This document shows, piece after piece, positions 1 to 11,548 of a stretch of 64,000 nt of DNA (position 1 is the first letter of the stretch; the number at the start of each line of letters is the position of its first letter). The notes under the pieces were generated by a model, which saw nothing but the letters and a program-made list of their open reading frames with translations, made no database searches and was not told the origin of the DNA. The translations under genes and the position numbers were made by a program. The stretch comes from Hydractinia symbiolongicarpus. Taxonomy: Eukaryota > Cnidaria > Hydrozoa > Anthoathecata > Hydractiniidae. Location of the stretch: assembly GCF_029227915.1 (NCBI RefSeq), contig NC_079882.1, positions 10,354,001-10,418,000 of the forward strand, read 5' to 3'.

Positions 1-2248
1 AAATAGATTTACAAATAATAAAAAAACACCAACAAATTGACATTGTTTTGATGTGGTTACTTTCGCTCAAAGCTCCTTGTTATTTTTCAACAATAAAATT
101 AAAACGAGGAGTTTCTTGAAAAACCGCATCATTCGCAACGCGACCAGAAATCTAAAGCTTGTAATTTTTTATTTTCTTGATTCGCACTGGTAAGACATTT
201 TCCAGATTTTTTAAAAACAAATTAAAAAAAAGCGTAGGTTTGCAAGTCAAAATATTTTGCTTTTTAAAATCAGGAAAAGTTGCACGTGAGCAGTCATGCT
301 GAATCTAAAGTTACTTGTAAGTACAAAAATATTACTGCTATTTCGTAGTAACAGGGTCATACAGAAACACATTTTTCAAACGTAGACGATGGATAACCAG
401 TGATTACTAGCTTAAGGAAGAAAAAAAAAATCCACAAGAAATTTTGCGGAAATATTTTTTGTAAATAAATGGTGTTAAAATGCTTTATTTTTGCGGATTG
501 TATTTTTGCGGATCTTGAAGATTCAATTAAATAATTCAATTGCTGAAGAGAAAAGGTATTAAATACCTTCTAAATCTAAAGCAAAACTCAATGACTTGTT
601 TCCTCTACAGGAAATCGAAGTATAAGAAATAAAAGGTTTGACGGTAGAAATTTGTGCAGATGATCGATTTAATTTTTTTTAGACAGATTATGGCCAAACC
701 TACATCACGTAGCATACCAAAAATAAGATACTCAATTTCTTTCGCAAAACATCGTTTACTACGTTCCAACAACATTCAATCAAGTTCTCATCTCCCCATA
801 ACCCACAATAATGTTGTGTTTGTCAACATTAAAAAAAAAAATAACAAAACTTCTTTCCAATTTTTTTGCATGCTATTTAATCATTTAATTTCAGTACAAT
901 ACCTCACAAAAATAATTATATATCAGATGAATCAATTAAACTACTATTGACTTCGTACAATAAAAATATACAATGATTTGTAGAAATAGGAGTAACACCC
1001 AACTGAGTTTCGCAGACCATTACAAAAACTTTGTCATAATAAGCAAGTAATTGCCAGATGTGTAAAACTTCGAACGTGCTCCATGCTCCTTTTAAACGTC
1101 AAGAAAGTTCAAAGACAGAAAAACATGGAATCATTTTTATCGATGTGTAAGGTATGGTTTTTGTAAACAAAGTGATGAAAAGCATGACTTTCTAAATTAT
1201 ATCAAATCACATGAATTATTTAAATAAATCGTAAAAAAAGTCAATTAATTAATTATAGTAATTACTTCCCTATTAAGTGGGCTTGTAATACTCACGTGAT
1301 CAAGTATTGAAGAGACACAAGCAACCAAGACCATGCAACGTTTTCACATATTTGTATAATCCATTTTTCTCTTGTTTTAAAGCCCAAATTGATTAAGGCT
1401 TTTTTTAATCAACGGAAGTTTGATTAAAAAGTTAAAGCAAAATTCTATTTTCTTATTTCCATAATACTTACACAACAATAGAGAACTTGACAATTTTCGA
1501 GGAGTTTTCGTCAAAGAAGTGGGGAACTTTTGTTTCGACCATATCTTGCGTTGAATTTTAGCTTAAAACCAGACTTCATGTTAAATTTAAGCGATACATA
1601 GCCTACAAGGTTCGCAGTGAATTCTTAACGTCGTGAACAACAATTGTAGTCTCGATTCCACAAATAAAATAGGCACATCCAGCCTCACACAAGTCTTGGA
1701 TGTGCTTATATATAAAATAACGTGTACACACCCAGATATGACGTCGTAAAAATGTCTTAAACTGGTGGAAACAGAAAATAGAAACAACATTTCGAATATT
1801 TAGCAAAACCTTTATTTGTTTTTAATGTAAAGACCTGCACGAAATAATTCCCCTGAGTATTAATTTAGATAAGGAGAGTATAATTGCTTATTCGGATTTG
1901 AATGTTTGTTATTTATTTATGGAAATAAATGTAATCGATAATCGAGGTTGTTTAGGGTCATAAGTGTTAAATTGCAAAAAATGCAATTTTGATTTTTAAC
2001 TCAAACAATATCGACATCTTGTGTTATTGGCAAGGTTTCAAATGTATGTAATCCCGATTGTAAGTGTTTTTGTTCAAACCGGTATTTTTAAATGATGAAG
2101 GAACAGGCGGCTGTGGCAATTAGCTAGTGTTCTCCTTCGCCATCCTTAGGACATGCAAAACAATAGGGAATGTTGTCAATGCAAGGTCAATTGAAAGTCA
2201 ATTTGAACTCAATTATACGTGTTCTCATTTCCTTTTTTTCATGTTTAG
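1..2248. other. Intergenic or upstream intronic AT-rich DNA
   Basis: No open frame here has convincing coding character; the longest ones are lysine- and phenylalanine-rich products of AT-rich DNA. The downstream RhoGEF starts mid-codon at 2249, so at least one upstream exon must exist here or beyond the window edge. I could not pick it out by eye. Confidence 0.5.
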
Positions 2249-5200
2249 ATGTTGAAGTTACGAAAACAACAAGCAGAGCACAATACAGAAAAGGTAGTGT
2301 AATTTGCATAATGGAAATTCTTGCCAACAGAAAACATTTAAGATTTGCCAGTCAAGAAAATCTTGATAGTAGGGAGAGCAACGAAAGTATGTTAGATTTA
2401 ATGCTTGAATTGTGTAAACGAAAATACAAGCATAGAAAAACATTCAGTAGAAGTGTTACGGTAAGTTTGTTGTGTTTCTTTAGAAACTCTCGAAGAGATT
2501 GAAACGACTACATTTATTAATTTTAAGTTTCCACATCAATAATGTCTTTCCCTCAAGTATTTAACGCCCCAGATTTAGTTTTGAGAATTAGTTTAAAAAA
2601 ATAGTTTCAAACCAATCTTAACTGACATACAATATTTTCTTTTTTTTATTAAGAAATCTGTTTACAAGAATTTAGAGGTTGCAGCTTCAAAAAATTAAAA
2701 AGGCTTTAAATAATTAAAAAATCAATACTTTTCCATGAAATATCTTTTCATGAACTCCTTTTACATACGTTGCGTGGTGGAATAACTTACAGAGACAAAT
2801 GTATTTCAATTTTATTTAATATATGTATAAGTTTACTGAAAAGTATCTTATATTCAATTGCCAGTATTACCAGTACTAGAAACCTTCACTGGTTTCTTCT
2901 TTTAAAAAAGTACAGTACTGCAAGCATATCCAATGTAATGAGATTATGCATAGTAGATTTGCTCGAGGCAATGTCGCACATGCGCCGACAAAATACAGAG
3001 GTTGAAGAGGTTAACATGATGTTTTTAATAGACGAAAATTATTGTATGATTTGTAACTCATAATATTTGTTGCCATAGTTACCAGAGATTAAAGTGCCTG
3101 ATATATGCACCGAGTGCGAAAATTTACGAAGCGAACACAAACATACAGACGACGAGGCGGAGCGGAAAACAGAAGATAGAAATCTGCATGCGGTATCTCA
3201 GCTAGCACCAGATAGACTGGAGGTAGGTGATATGTTTACAGGAATGTTAAAACCCATATTTGCTTTGCCATTAAAATTGCCTTTCCATTAAGATAGCCTT
3301 GGCATGAAAATATTATTTTATGACTATGTACAGGGTGAAACGGAGGAAGATGCAGAGATTAGAAAACGCGCGGTCCAATCAAGGACACGCAGTCGAGGTT
3401 CGGCAACTGTTGTACATATCCCGACAGCTAGTATACAAATGGATCTACATACACTATACTTGGAAAGTATTACACCAAAGACGATGAAAAAAGGTATATA
3501 TTTTAAGCCCGGAGGAAGCAAACTTAGGATGAAAAAAGCGACCTGTTTGCCGGAGGGTCTAACTTGATTGGTCCTGAATGTATTTTAAAAATTCATTATT
3601 GATTGAGGTTAAAAAGATGAGTACTTTCCAATGTCGATCCCAGGACTTGTTGTCTCTTTTTACATACCGGGATGGCGAGACGAACAGGCCTATCAATAAG
3701 CGCAGAGTCAATGAGAAACAAAAAGCCCTGGGAAGGAGGTTGCTTTTTTCATATCTAAAAATTATTGAAAAAGTTTGGTTGACATGGCTGAATTCTTAGT
3801 TATTTCATCATTCCTCCTAGTTTTATTTACAATATTTAGGGAAAACAATGGATGAATCTAAAGCAAGGCGGCTGCAACGCTCCTCACACATATACTCCAT
3901 GTTGGATGATGGTAAGAAATTTGTTTTCATTACAGCAAAAAAAATTTTTTTTCCTCGTGTATAAAAGTAACTTTTTAAAAACGTGATGTTTTGTATTTTA
4001 GATAACGAAAAGAAAGCTGGACGCTTTGCTCAATTGAGACAACGCTTCGTAAGTAATGAACAAACGTAAATAAAAACAAACAAATGCTGACTACCATGGT
4101 CATTTTAAACTTTCTGAAAAACTTGCTGATTTCACAACTTTCGGAAACTTGTTAGAATATGACACACGAAGATGACGCTGAAGACCACTTGGAAATTGTC
4201 ATCTTAAGCTGACGATCGATACATTCCATCGCAAACATTTTAAATTCCGTGTAATCTAAATTTTGATCTCCAGATACGTCAAATTCCGAGAAGATTTCAT
4301 GAATAGCTTCGCCTTGTAGACTAAACAAAAAACCAAAATTTTCAAATTCTTCGGCAGAGATATTCCCTGATTTATCTTCGTCCAGTAAATCAAAAACTGT
4401 TCGAGAATGTCTGTATATAAAATGTTTTTCCTCTCGATCTTGCACAGCAATGACGATGCAGATAAGTAGGTAGAACTCGTTGAAATCGATACTTCCAGAT
4501 CGATCAACATCCAACATGTCAAATACTTTATAAATCTGTGAATTGTTTAGATCTGTGATTGATTTTAAAAACGCGCAAAACTGCACGTCATTTAAAGCTT
4601 GTTCTCCATGAATATCAAGCAACTGAAAAAGGTCATAAATCACCTTCAGGTTTCGTCCAGTCAGTAAACTGTACGTTTTATCAAGATGCACATATTGGAG
4701 CAAATTTGACATCACCCTCATTTTGTTTTTTGATAAAATCTTTTGTGTTTCGAACGTCTTAATAAAAATCGAAGGATAAAAAAACATTCGAATTTTAGAA
4801 ATATTATTTGTTGTTTTTGTAGAAACGGGAAGAAAACAGCTCTTTGGATGAATTTCAAAATTTTATGCAGCATCTTCAAAGTAATTTAGTGGAAGTCAGT
4901 GACCATAATCTGGCCATCTATAAGGTAAGTCTGGATGAAAAATTAACGTAGTTGAAACAGTGTCATATTAAAAGGTTAAATATCTAAACTAGCGCAATTC
5001 GAACAATTTTAGGATAGCCATTGGTCCACCATCAGCCGCTTTAACGAAAACTACAACGGTGTAGAAGAAGAAATGATAAAAGCAGCAAAAATATCTGAAC
5101 AAGAGAGAGACAGATATGAAGCCCTTTGGGAGTTATTTTATGCTGAAGTTTGTTATTTAGTCGACCATTTGCTTGTCCTGCAAAATGTAAGCTGGAGAGT

Positions 5201-7934
5201 TTTACTGCTTTCATTTTCAAAGAGAATTCTACTCTTGTCTCAACTTCATGTTTTGTGTTTTAGGTTTTTGTCAAGCCACTAGAACATGCTAAAAGTTTTG
5301 GATATCTGCAGTCAGTAGATGAGAATATTTTATTTGCAAACTTGGAATGTTTAATAGAAGTAAGAATTTTGGCATTTAGTTCTAAAATCTATTGATATCC
5401 AAAATTACAAGTAGAGTATTGACTTTTCTTTTTCTTTTTTTTTTGGGTAGGTAATATCACAGTTTGCAGAAAAGCTTTTGAACATATTTAAAAACTGTCG
5501 TGTGTCAGTGAGTAAAAGCACAAAAACTATTGTAGCTGCGTTCAAAGAAGTAAGTAGCTTAGTCAAATGATGTGAGGAATGTGAGGAAAATAAGAAATTC
5601 TACACAGTTTCGTCATATTTACTTTGTTTCTTCTTTGTAGTTTGATGATATGCTAACACCTCAATACAATGAATACTGTTTGAATTACCAAGGAGCTAAG
5701 GAGCATTTGACTGCTCTAAAAGAAAATGAATTATTTATAGAATTTATAAGGGTAAATTTATATTTTCCTTTCTTACTCTGTCTTCTTTTTACAACAACGT
5801 TAAGAAAAGTTACAAAAGTAACTGGCTTAAGGAGTTGAAAAAAGAGTTTGTATGTATTTACCTAATGGCACTGAATTGCCAAAATATGTAACTACTATTA
5901 AATTATTTTGGTTGTGATTTTTTTTCCTAGTTATGTGAACAAGACGAAAGGTGCCAACGTAGAAAACTTGAAGATTTTCTTGTGGCTCCACTGCAACATC
6001 TGACTAAATATCCTCTGCTGTTGAAAGCTATCCGAAAACGCACGCCTAAAGATGACATCAACAATCAGCTCTTGACAACTACTATATTTGATATTGAACA
6101 ATCAATAAGTGAGAATCTACATTGAATTTTATGAAAAACATCCTTCATGTGTTAGAGTTGTTGTTGTTGTTGTTGTTGTTATTATTATTTTTGTTGTTGT
6201 TATTGTTTTTGTTTTTCTTTGAGAAAGAAGAAAGAGAAAGTTAAAAATTTTGTCACTTTTACCAATGTACACAAAATAACACAGGATTTCAGTTTAAAAC
6301 TGGAAAACTGGTAGTAAAGGTTTATTTTAAACTTTAGAAACAATTGAAAAAAAGATATCGTCATTAGTCAATACAAAACGGTTGCAAGAAATAATGGAAT
6401 ACGTACACTGGCCCGTTATGCCAGACATGGATCAAAAATCAATCATACCAGAGGTGAGTTACAGACAGCAGTAAACTGTTTAGATGTGTACTGCATTATG
6501 TTCTGCATTTCATCACATACTTTTAAGGACATATGACCTTGTTCAGATAAGTTACTTCTTTGTTTTTTTTTTTGTGTGTGCTTAGGACAGGCCCGTAGCA
6601 GTTTCAGCGACTTTTTAGAACTGTTTTGTACCCTACAATAAAACGTATTTTTATTTATTTAGAGCGTGAGAGCTGAACTTCATAACAATCATTGTGACAC
6701 CACGTTGATGAATCCGAACAGACAGCTCATCCAGGAGGGCTACCTAACTTTAACAGGTACAAGAAATTGTGTCTGTATCTTCAGTGTTTTTTTTATTCTT
6801 CTTTTCAAGAGAAAACTGAAATAAGCTTTCCACTTCCAAAAATGATAGCTATTCTTCACGTTTCCATTGTTACAGGAAGACATGATATTTTATTTATTTG
6901 TTTTTCTTTTCCTGGTTTTAGATAGTAACAAGTCAGAATTTTATGTTTTCCTGTTTGACGACATGTTACTGGTCACAAAGAGTGGAAAGAAAATGAAGGT
7001 AAGTTTTATACATTTTTTGGAATCCCTTTAAGTATTGTCTTGGGCTCAAAATGTAGAAAGTAAAGATTGTAGTTCAGTGGTGGGAAATAATTTTCGCGAG
7101 TCAAAAAAACTTTAACGCTTACTTGAGATATGCAGAAAGATTATTTTTCAGGAAGGGCTAATAATTCCTTAAATACTACCTCGATGTGTTTCTCTTAAAA
7201 TAGTAAGGAATATTTTTATGTCATTTGCGAAAATGCTCGCGAAATTTTACAATAATTCGCGAAAATTAGGATTTGAATGTTATTTTTTCGATCTGAAAAA
7301 ATTTACCACCACTAAGGTATTTAAAGTAAACAATAACAAAAACATTATTTTTTCTTTGTAGCGACGTCACACTGGAACAGAGGAAATAAAAATCCATCAA
7401 GACCAGACTCTGAAGAAAAAACAGCAATCCATGAGAGAACTTGCAACACATAATCTCTACACCGTTCATAGACAGGTAAAACATTTCTACAGTACAAAGA
7501 CGCAGCCAACGCCCTATTTTTAAACATCAAGAAGGTAAATGAAATCGATTATATTTCTATTTATAGCCTATACCTCTCGACCGACTGAAAGTTTATGACT
7601 GTGAGGATCAAACAACAGGTATAAAATTTTGTTGACACTGTTTGTCAAAGCTTATTTTTTTAACGGCAGCCGCTGCAATCATCAACATCTTCTAGGCAAA
7701 TCCTGCAAGTTCAACTTTTTTTTGCTTTTCTTTCCAGCGTTCAAAAATGCTTTCAGTGTCGTACATTACAATCGATATCATCAAGCTGTTTCGGTGTACA
7801 CATTTCAAGCGCCAACCGAAGACGAGAAAAAGATTTGGTTGCGCAGCATAAAAAAAGCGCGAGATGACGTCATCACGGAAGCGTATTCGTCGTCGACCAA
7901 AGATATTTCGTCGGATGAAGAATATATGTTATAA
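2249..7934 (+). CDS. RhoGEF with DH and PH domains, PLEKHG5/PLEKHG7-like (3' exons)
   Basis: Predicted guanine-nucleotide exchange factor that would activate a Rho-family GTPase at membranes. Seventeen exons join in phase with GT/AG borders: 2249-2460, 3079-3222, 3334-3493, 3840-3911, 4002-4048, 4823-4924, 5013-5186, 5264-5359, 5451-5549, 5641-5751, 5931-6108, 6338-6453, 6663-6756, 6922-6998, 7362-7475, 7567-7618, 7738-7934 (stop TAA). About 680 residues are visible. The first 250 are charged and low in recognisable domains. The DH domain runs from about residue 270 (RYEALWELFYAEVCYLVDHL) to 480 and includes the conserved FLVAPLQHLTKYPLLLKAI. The PH domain covers about 530-665 (GYLTL, FYVFLFDDMLLVT, and the C-terminal helix tryptophan in DEKKIWLRSI). 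The N-terminus is missing because the first exon starts one base into a codon. The exact paralogue (PLEKHG5 versus PLEKHG7) is uncertain; the DH-PH assignment is firm. Confidence 0.88.
4152..4721 (-). CDS. EFCAB9: EFCAB9-like EF-hand protein, nested in a RhoGEF intron
   Basis: In mammals EFCAB9 is the calcium and pH sensor of the CatSper channel in the sperm flagellum. This uninterrupted frame is 189 residues from the ATG at 4721. An in-frame start at 4787 would add 22 residues; the inner start is preferred because it matches the family's N-terminus (LDKTYSLL). Family-like stretches include FDMLDVDRSGSIDFNEFYLL and YRHSRTVFDLLDEDKSGN. There are three well-formed EF-hand loops (DVDRSGSIDFNE, DEDKSGNISAEE, DVSGDQNLDYTE) and one degenerate loop near the N-terminus (DIHGEQALNDVQ). 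The protein ends CVIF, a possible CaaX prenylation box. It lies wholly inside RhoGEF intron 4049-4822 on the opposite strand, with only about 100 bases from the ATG to the host exon. It shows no intron, though I recall the mammalian gene as having several. EFCAB9 identity is from memory of the family. Confidence 0.85.
   Translation of the reverse strand: MRVMSNLLQYVHLDKTYSLLTGRNLKVIYDLFQLLDIHGEQALNDVQFCAFLKSITDLNNSQIYKVFDMLDVDRSGSIDFNEFYLLICIVIAVQDREEKHFIYRHSRTVFDLLDEDKSGNISAEEFENFGFLFSLQGEAIHEIFSEFDVSGDQNLDYTEFKMFAMECIDRQLKMTISKWSSASSSCVIF
6163..6199. repeat. TTG/TTA microsatellite
   Basis: A run of TTG triplets followed by TTA triplets inside an intron of the RhoGEF gene. Simple repeat with no sign of function. 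Confidence 0.85.
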
Positions 7935-10639
7935 GTCGGCGACACTTTTATTCTAAATCTATTTCATTAGGCTTTTGACTATAGAAACTCTTGCTTCTAA
8001 AAAATAACGAGTTTTACTTAAAAAACCAATATCATTCATATCGGCTGCTGGCGGCTTCTTTTTGTAAATAATTTTTGTAAATTTTGAAACGTAGATATTT
8101 TAAGTTTTTTTTTGTTGGAAAGAAAATGAAAAACAACATATTGAATTTTAATTAATTTTAAATAATAATATTTACAAATCTACCCCCTCCCCCCCAAAAA
8201 ATAATAATAAATAAAAAAATAAAAAATGAATAAAGAATAAAAAATATATTTTTGTGGAGACTAGGCACCAAAATCCAAGTTCGTTACCACAATGGTTGTG
8301 TAGGCCATTTCTTAAGTCAATCCTGTCATTCGCATTCACAACGGAATTTTTATTCAGTTAAAATTCGAACCTTCAAATTGTGCTAATTGTTGCTGGCATC
8401 AATATGGCTATTTTTCCTCCAGATTTGCGGAGTTTTGTGAATCCCAACGTGAAATAATCCGTAGAATAGATGTGTTAGAAAGTGCGACAAATGCATTTTG
8501 CTGCTTACCAAAAACCTACGCATCCGCAAAGGTATCACTGTTCTGAAAGTTTCATATAATTTGAAAATTAATTTTATTTTTTATTAATTTTTTAAATTTT
8601 AATTTTGGTTAGCGTACCAGCCTAACAAAAAAAACACGTCAATTTTGTTAGGAGATAGCCAACAAGAAACGAGTAATAATCCGCAATCAAGTAGCTAGAT
8701 CGGTTTTGCAGCAAAAACAACCCAAACTAGCATTTTAGATCTGGCTTGATCTACTAAAGCATTTCAAAATGAGTGTATTTTGCGTATTTGAGAAAGAAAA
8801 TGTTAGTTTCTGTCGTTTAAATTTGTTTTTTGGTTACATTTTTCGGCCCGCATGGAATATTCCGCCTGGTCGAGATGTGCCTACATTCTACAGCCCTCTT
8901 CGAGCAGCTTGGTTGACTTTCGTGCTCATTTAATGCGTATGCACTTACTTTTCAGAAAGTCATAACAAAAATTTATACCTACCTCATCCTGGACTGGCTT
9001 AATTATTTCGACCTTAAATAAAACATTAAATCGTACTTAGGAATGACATCTGGACACCAGTTTGACATGATGAAGGGCATACAAAAACTGAAACCTAAGA
9101 CGTAGGATTTTTTTAAGACACAGGGCCGAGGTCTTGATTATGCTTATTACCAAGGTGTAAAAAGAAAATCGAAAAATGCCGTAAGTATATTGTATGGACG
9201 CTTTGTCAAGATAAGCTCGCAAATTGGTGTAATTGTTGTTACTGAGTATAGTAACTAAATATTGAAATTCATGTAAAATGGTTAGAACGCCAACTGAACG
9301 GGCAAAAAACATTTTTAACCCTATATGTTTTGTCAAAACTGTTATACAACGCTAGTTCAATGAAAATATTATATCCTCATTTATAAGTCATTTGTGTTCT
9401 TAATGCACTAAAAAAGAAAAAGAGAATTAATAAAAACTTAGTCAACAAAAAATAAAATCGCAACATAACAGTTTGCCGGTAAAATTCTTTAGTCGGTACA
9501 AAATATTAGTCACTAAAGTAAACTGGCACCTTTTAACCGATTATTTTGTACCTATGGTACCTGCGGAAAGTAACAAACCTTTTGTAACCAAATTGTTTGC
9601 CGCTACGCGAGTTCACTAGCATCGCGTAGGTGAGAGTTTTTGAAACGCAACACAAAAAGCCGTGGCAAAACAAATGTCGATAGCGCGCTTTTTTTACCAA
9701 AGCTTTTGTTCCTGATGGCGCTTTTTGTACGACACTTTAAATGGTATCAAGCTACGTTCTTACCCAGCGTGCTTCAGTGTTTTGGAGCGTTGTGACTGCC
9801 TTATCTTTTTTGGGTTTACTAAATATTTTAGAGTTGAAAAACGAACTTTTGCATAAAAGACAAATTATTTAGAGAAATTTGCTAGCTGTGAATTTTTTCA
9901 TATCTTGCCTGTCTTGTTCAAATCGTTGTAAAAACTTTTGTTCAAATTTGTGTTGGATTTAGGCTCCAAGATGATTCGTATCTTGTTTTTAATATTGCAT
10001 TTGCTTGTACATCGCCCATTTGCATGTGCAGCGGTGATATTGAAACAAATCGTGGGCCTATTCATGTAAAATCGTCGATCATTTCACCAAAGCAATAAAA
10101 TTAGTAACACTGTTGGATTCAATGCATGTGTAGTTCCTTGGTTTCATAATGTCGATCAGCTATTAAAAGAGTGTCTCATTGGAGCACGGGTGACCTTGGT
10201 ATGGTATACAATGTGTAATGAGAACTTTAAATTTCTTAAACAATTTAGACCTATAAGCGTTGAGAAAGCGTTGTTCAAACTTAATATTTTTAGGTTAACA
10301 TATCTCTTCTGAAAAAGTGTATTGGTATTTTGGTTGATTTAAGGTATTTCTAACAACATAAGACTTGATTCTGACAAGTACGATGTGCAACAACAAAATG
10401 CTATTACAAAGGTGGAAAATTTTAGAAGGTCGTCGCTATAAAACGCAATTTTGGGTTTTTGTAAAGGCTTTCCAAAAGCAGACTACGAGTTCATTTTTAG
10501 TATTCCTTATAAACAAAAATAAAACATGCAACCTCGATCCGAGGAATACACAATTTTTATACATCGACTTAGAGTGGCTGGCTTAAAAAGAGAACGTTTG
10601 TTCGCGAACTATTGAGTGAGAAATTACCAAATCTTCATG
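7935..10639. other. Intergenic DNA without recognisable genes
   Basis: AT-rich sequence between the RhoGEF stop codon and a SINE. It includes the RhoGEF 3' untranslated region; AATAAA-like signals occur around 8216-8240. Short frames at 9037-9336 and 10365-10586 have no recognisable domain and are probably chance. Confidence 0.5.
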
Positions 10640-10900
10640 AGTATTGAATTCTAGTAAGTAAGTCAGTCTAAATGTCATGTGGATTCCAGCGTTATGGCTG
10701 GTTCTTCCTCCCCTTCGACTGTATGTTACATTAGCGCTACATATACATATAGCACATGCCACACAAACCGATTAGCGGTCAGTAGATGGCACCAGATGGT
10801 CTGACAACACTACATTTAAACCGCCCCGGAGTGGAAACTCGAACCTGAAGCCATATAATTTCAAGCCGAATGTACCACTACAACATCTCCGCTACACTAT
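10640..10900 (-). mobile_element. tRNA-derived SINE
   Basis: Read on the minus strand, the segment begins near 10897 with a tRNA-like head. It has an A-box-like stretch (TTGTAGTGGTACATTCGG) and a B box (GGTTCGAG, 10838-10845) about 30 bases further on, followed by a roughly 170-base non-tRNA body. The head does not fold into a complete cloverleaf by eye. The ends were not proved and no target-site duplication was identified, so the borders are approximate. Confidence 0.6.
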
Positions 10901-11548
10901 CTTACGTCAATTTAAATAACTTGCTAGTATTATTTGACCGACACGAAAAAACATTTTCTCCCTTCAGAGATATTATTTCGGGTCTTTGCTTAAAATTTAA
11001 GATATAAAAAAAGTTATTTCTTTATCGAAATCGTCAATTAAATTTTTTTTTATTATATAGTTCTGTTTGTATATATCTTTATTGTATAAAAATGTTTCTT
11101 TGACGTTTTTTTATATATATCACTGTTCTTCAATCTGTATATTAAATTCATTAACTACGAAGTTACAAATGTTCCCCAAAAAGACATTACTTCGCAGGCG
11201 TTGAAATTTCTTTATGACTCTATAAGAAAGAAAATATACTTTATCATCAATTAAAACCGGGTGACATAATTTAAACAGATTTGACATATTTTCTGAATTT
11301 TTTTCTACATTAGGCCTATTTATTTTTTACCGGGACTGCGATGTTGTCAAAGGGTGTAATAATTAAAGGTCTGTAAATAGTAAACAGCGCAGAGCTGCTA
11401 TACCATCTTGAACAGTGGCATACTATCTGTGGTAAGAAAACCGTATTTTTCGTTTAAGTACAATAAAACTTGAAAATAAAATAATCGCTTGAAATTTCTA
11501 CGTTCGTGTATAACATGGATTTCACACTTACTTAAAACATACGAAAAT

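Noticed and set aside
4152-4787. EFCAB9-like gene as a processed retrocopy
   Set aside because: No poly-A tract or target duplication seen and the frame is intact with well-formed EF loops; intronless origin by retrocopy remains possible but is not shown.
10815-10897. Possible functional tRNA gene
   Set aside because: A- and B-box-like motifs are present but the arms do not pair fully and a long body follows, so it is a SINE head.
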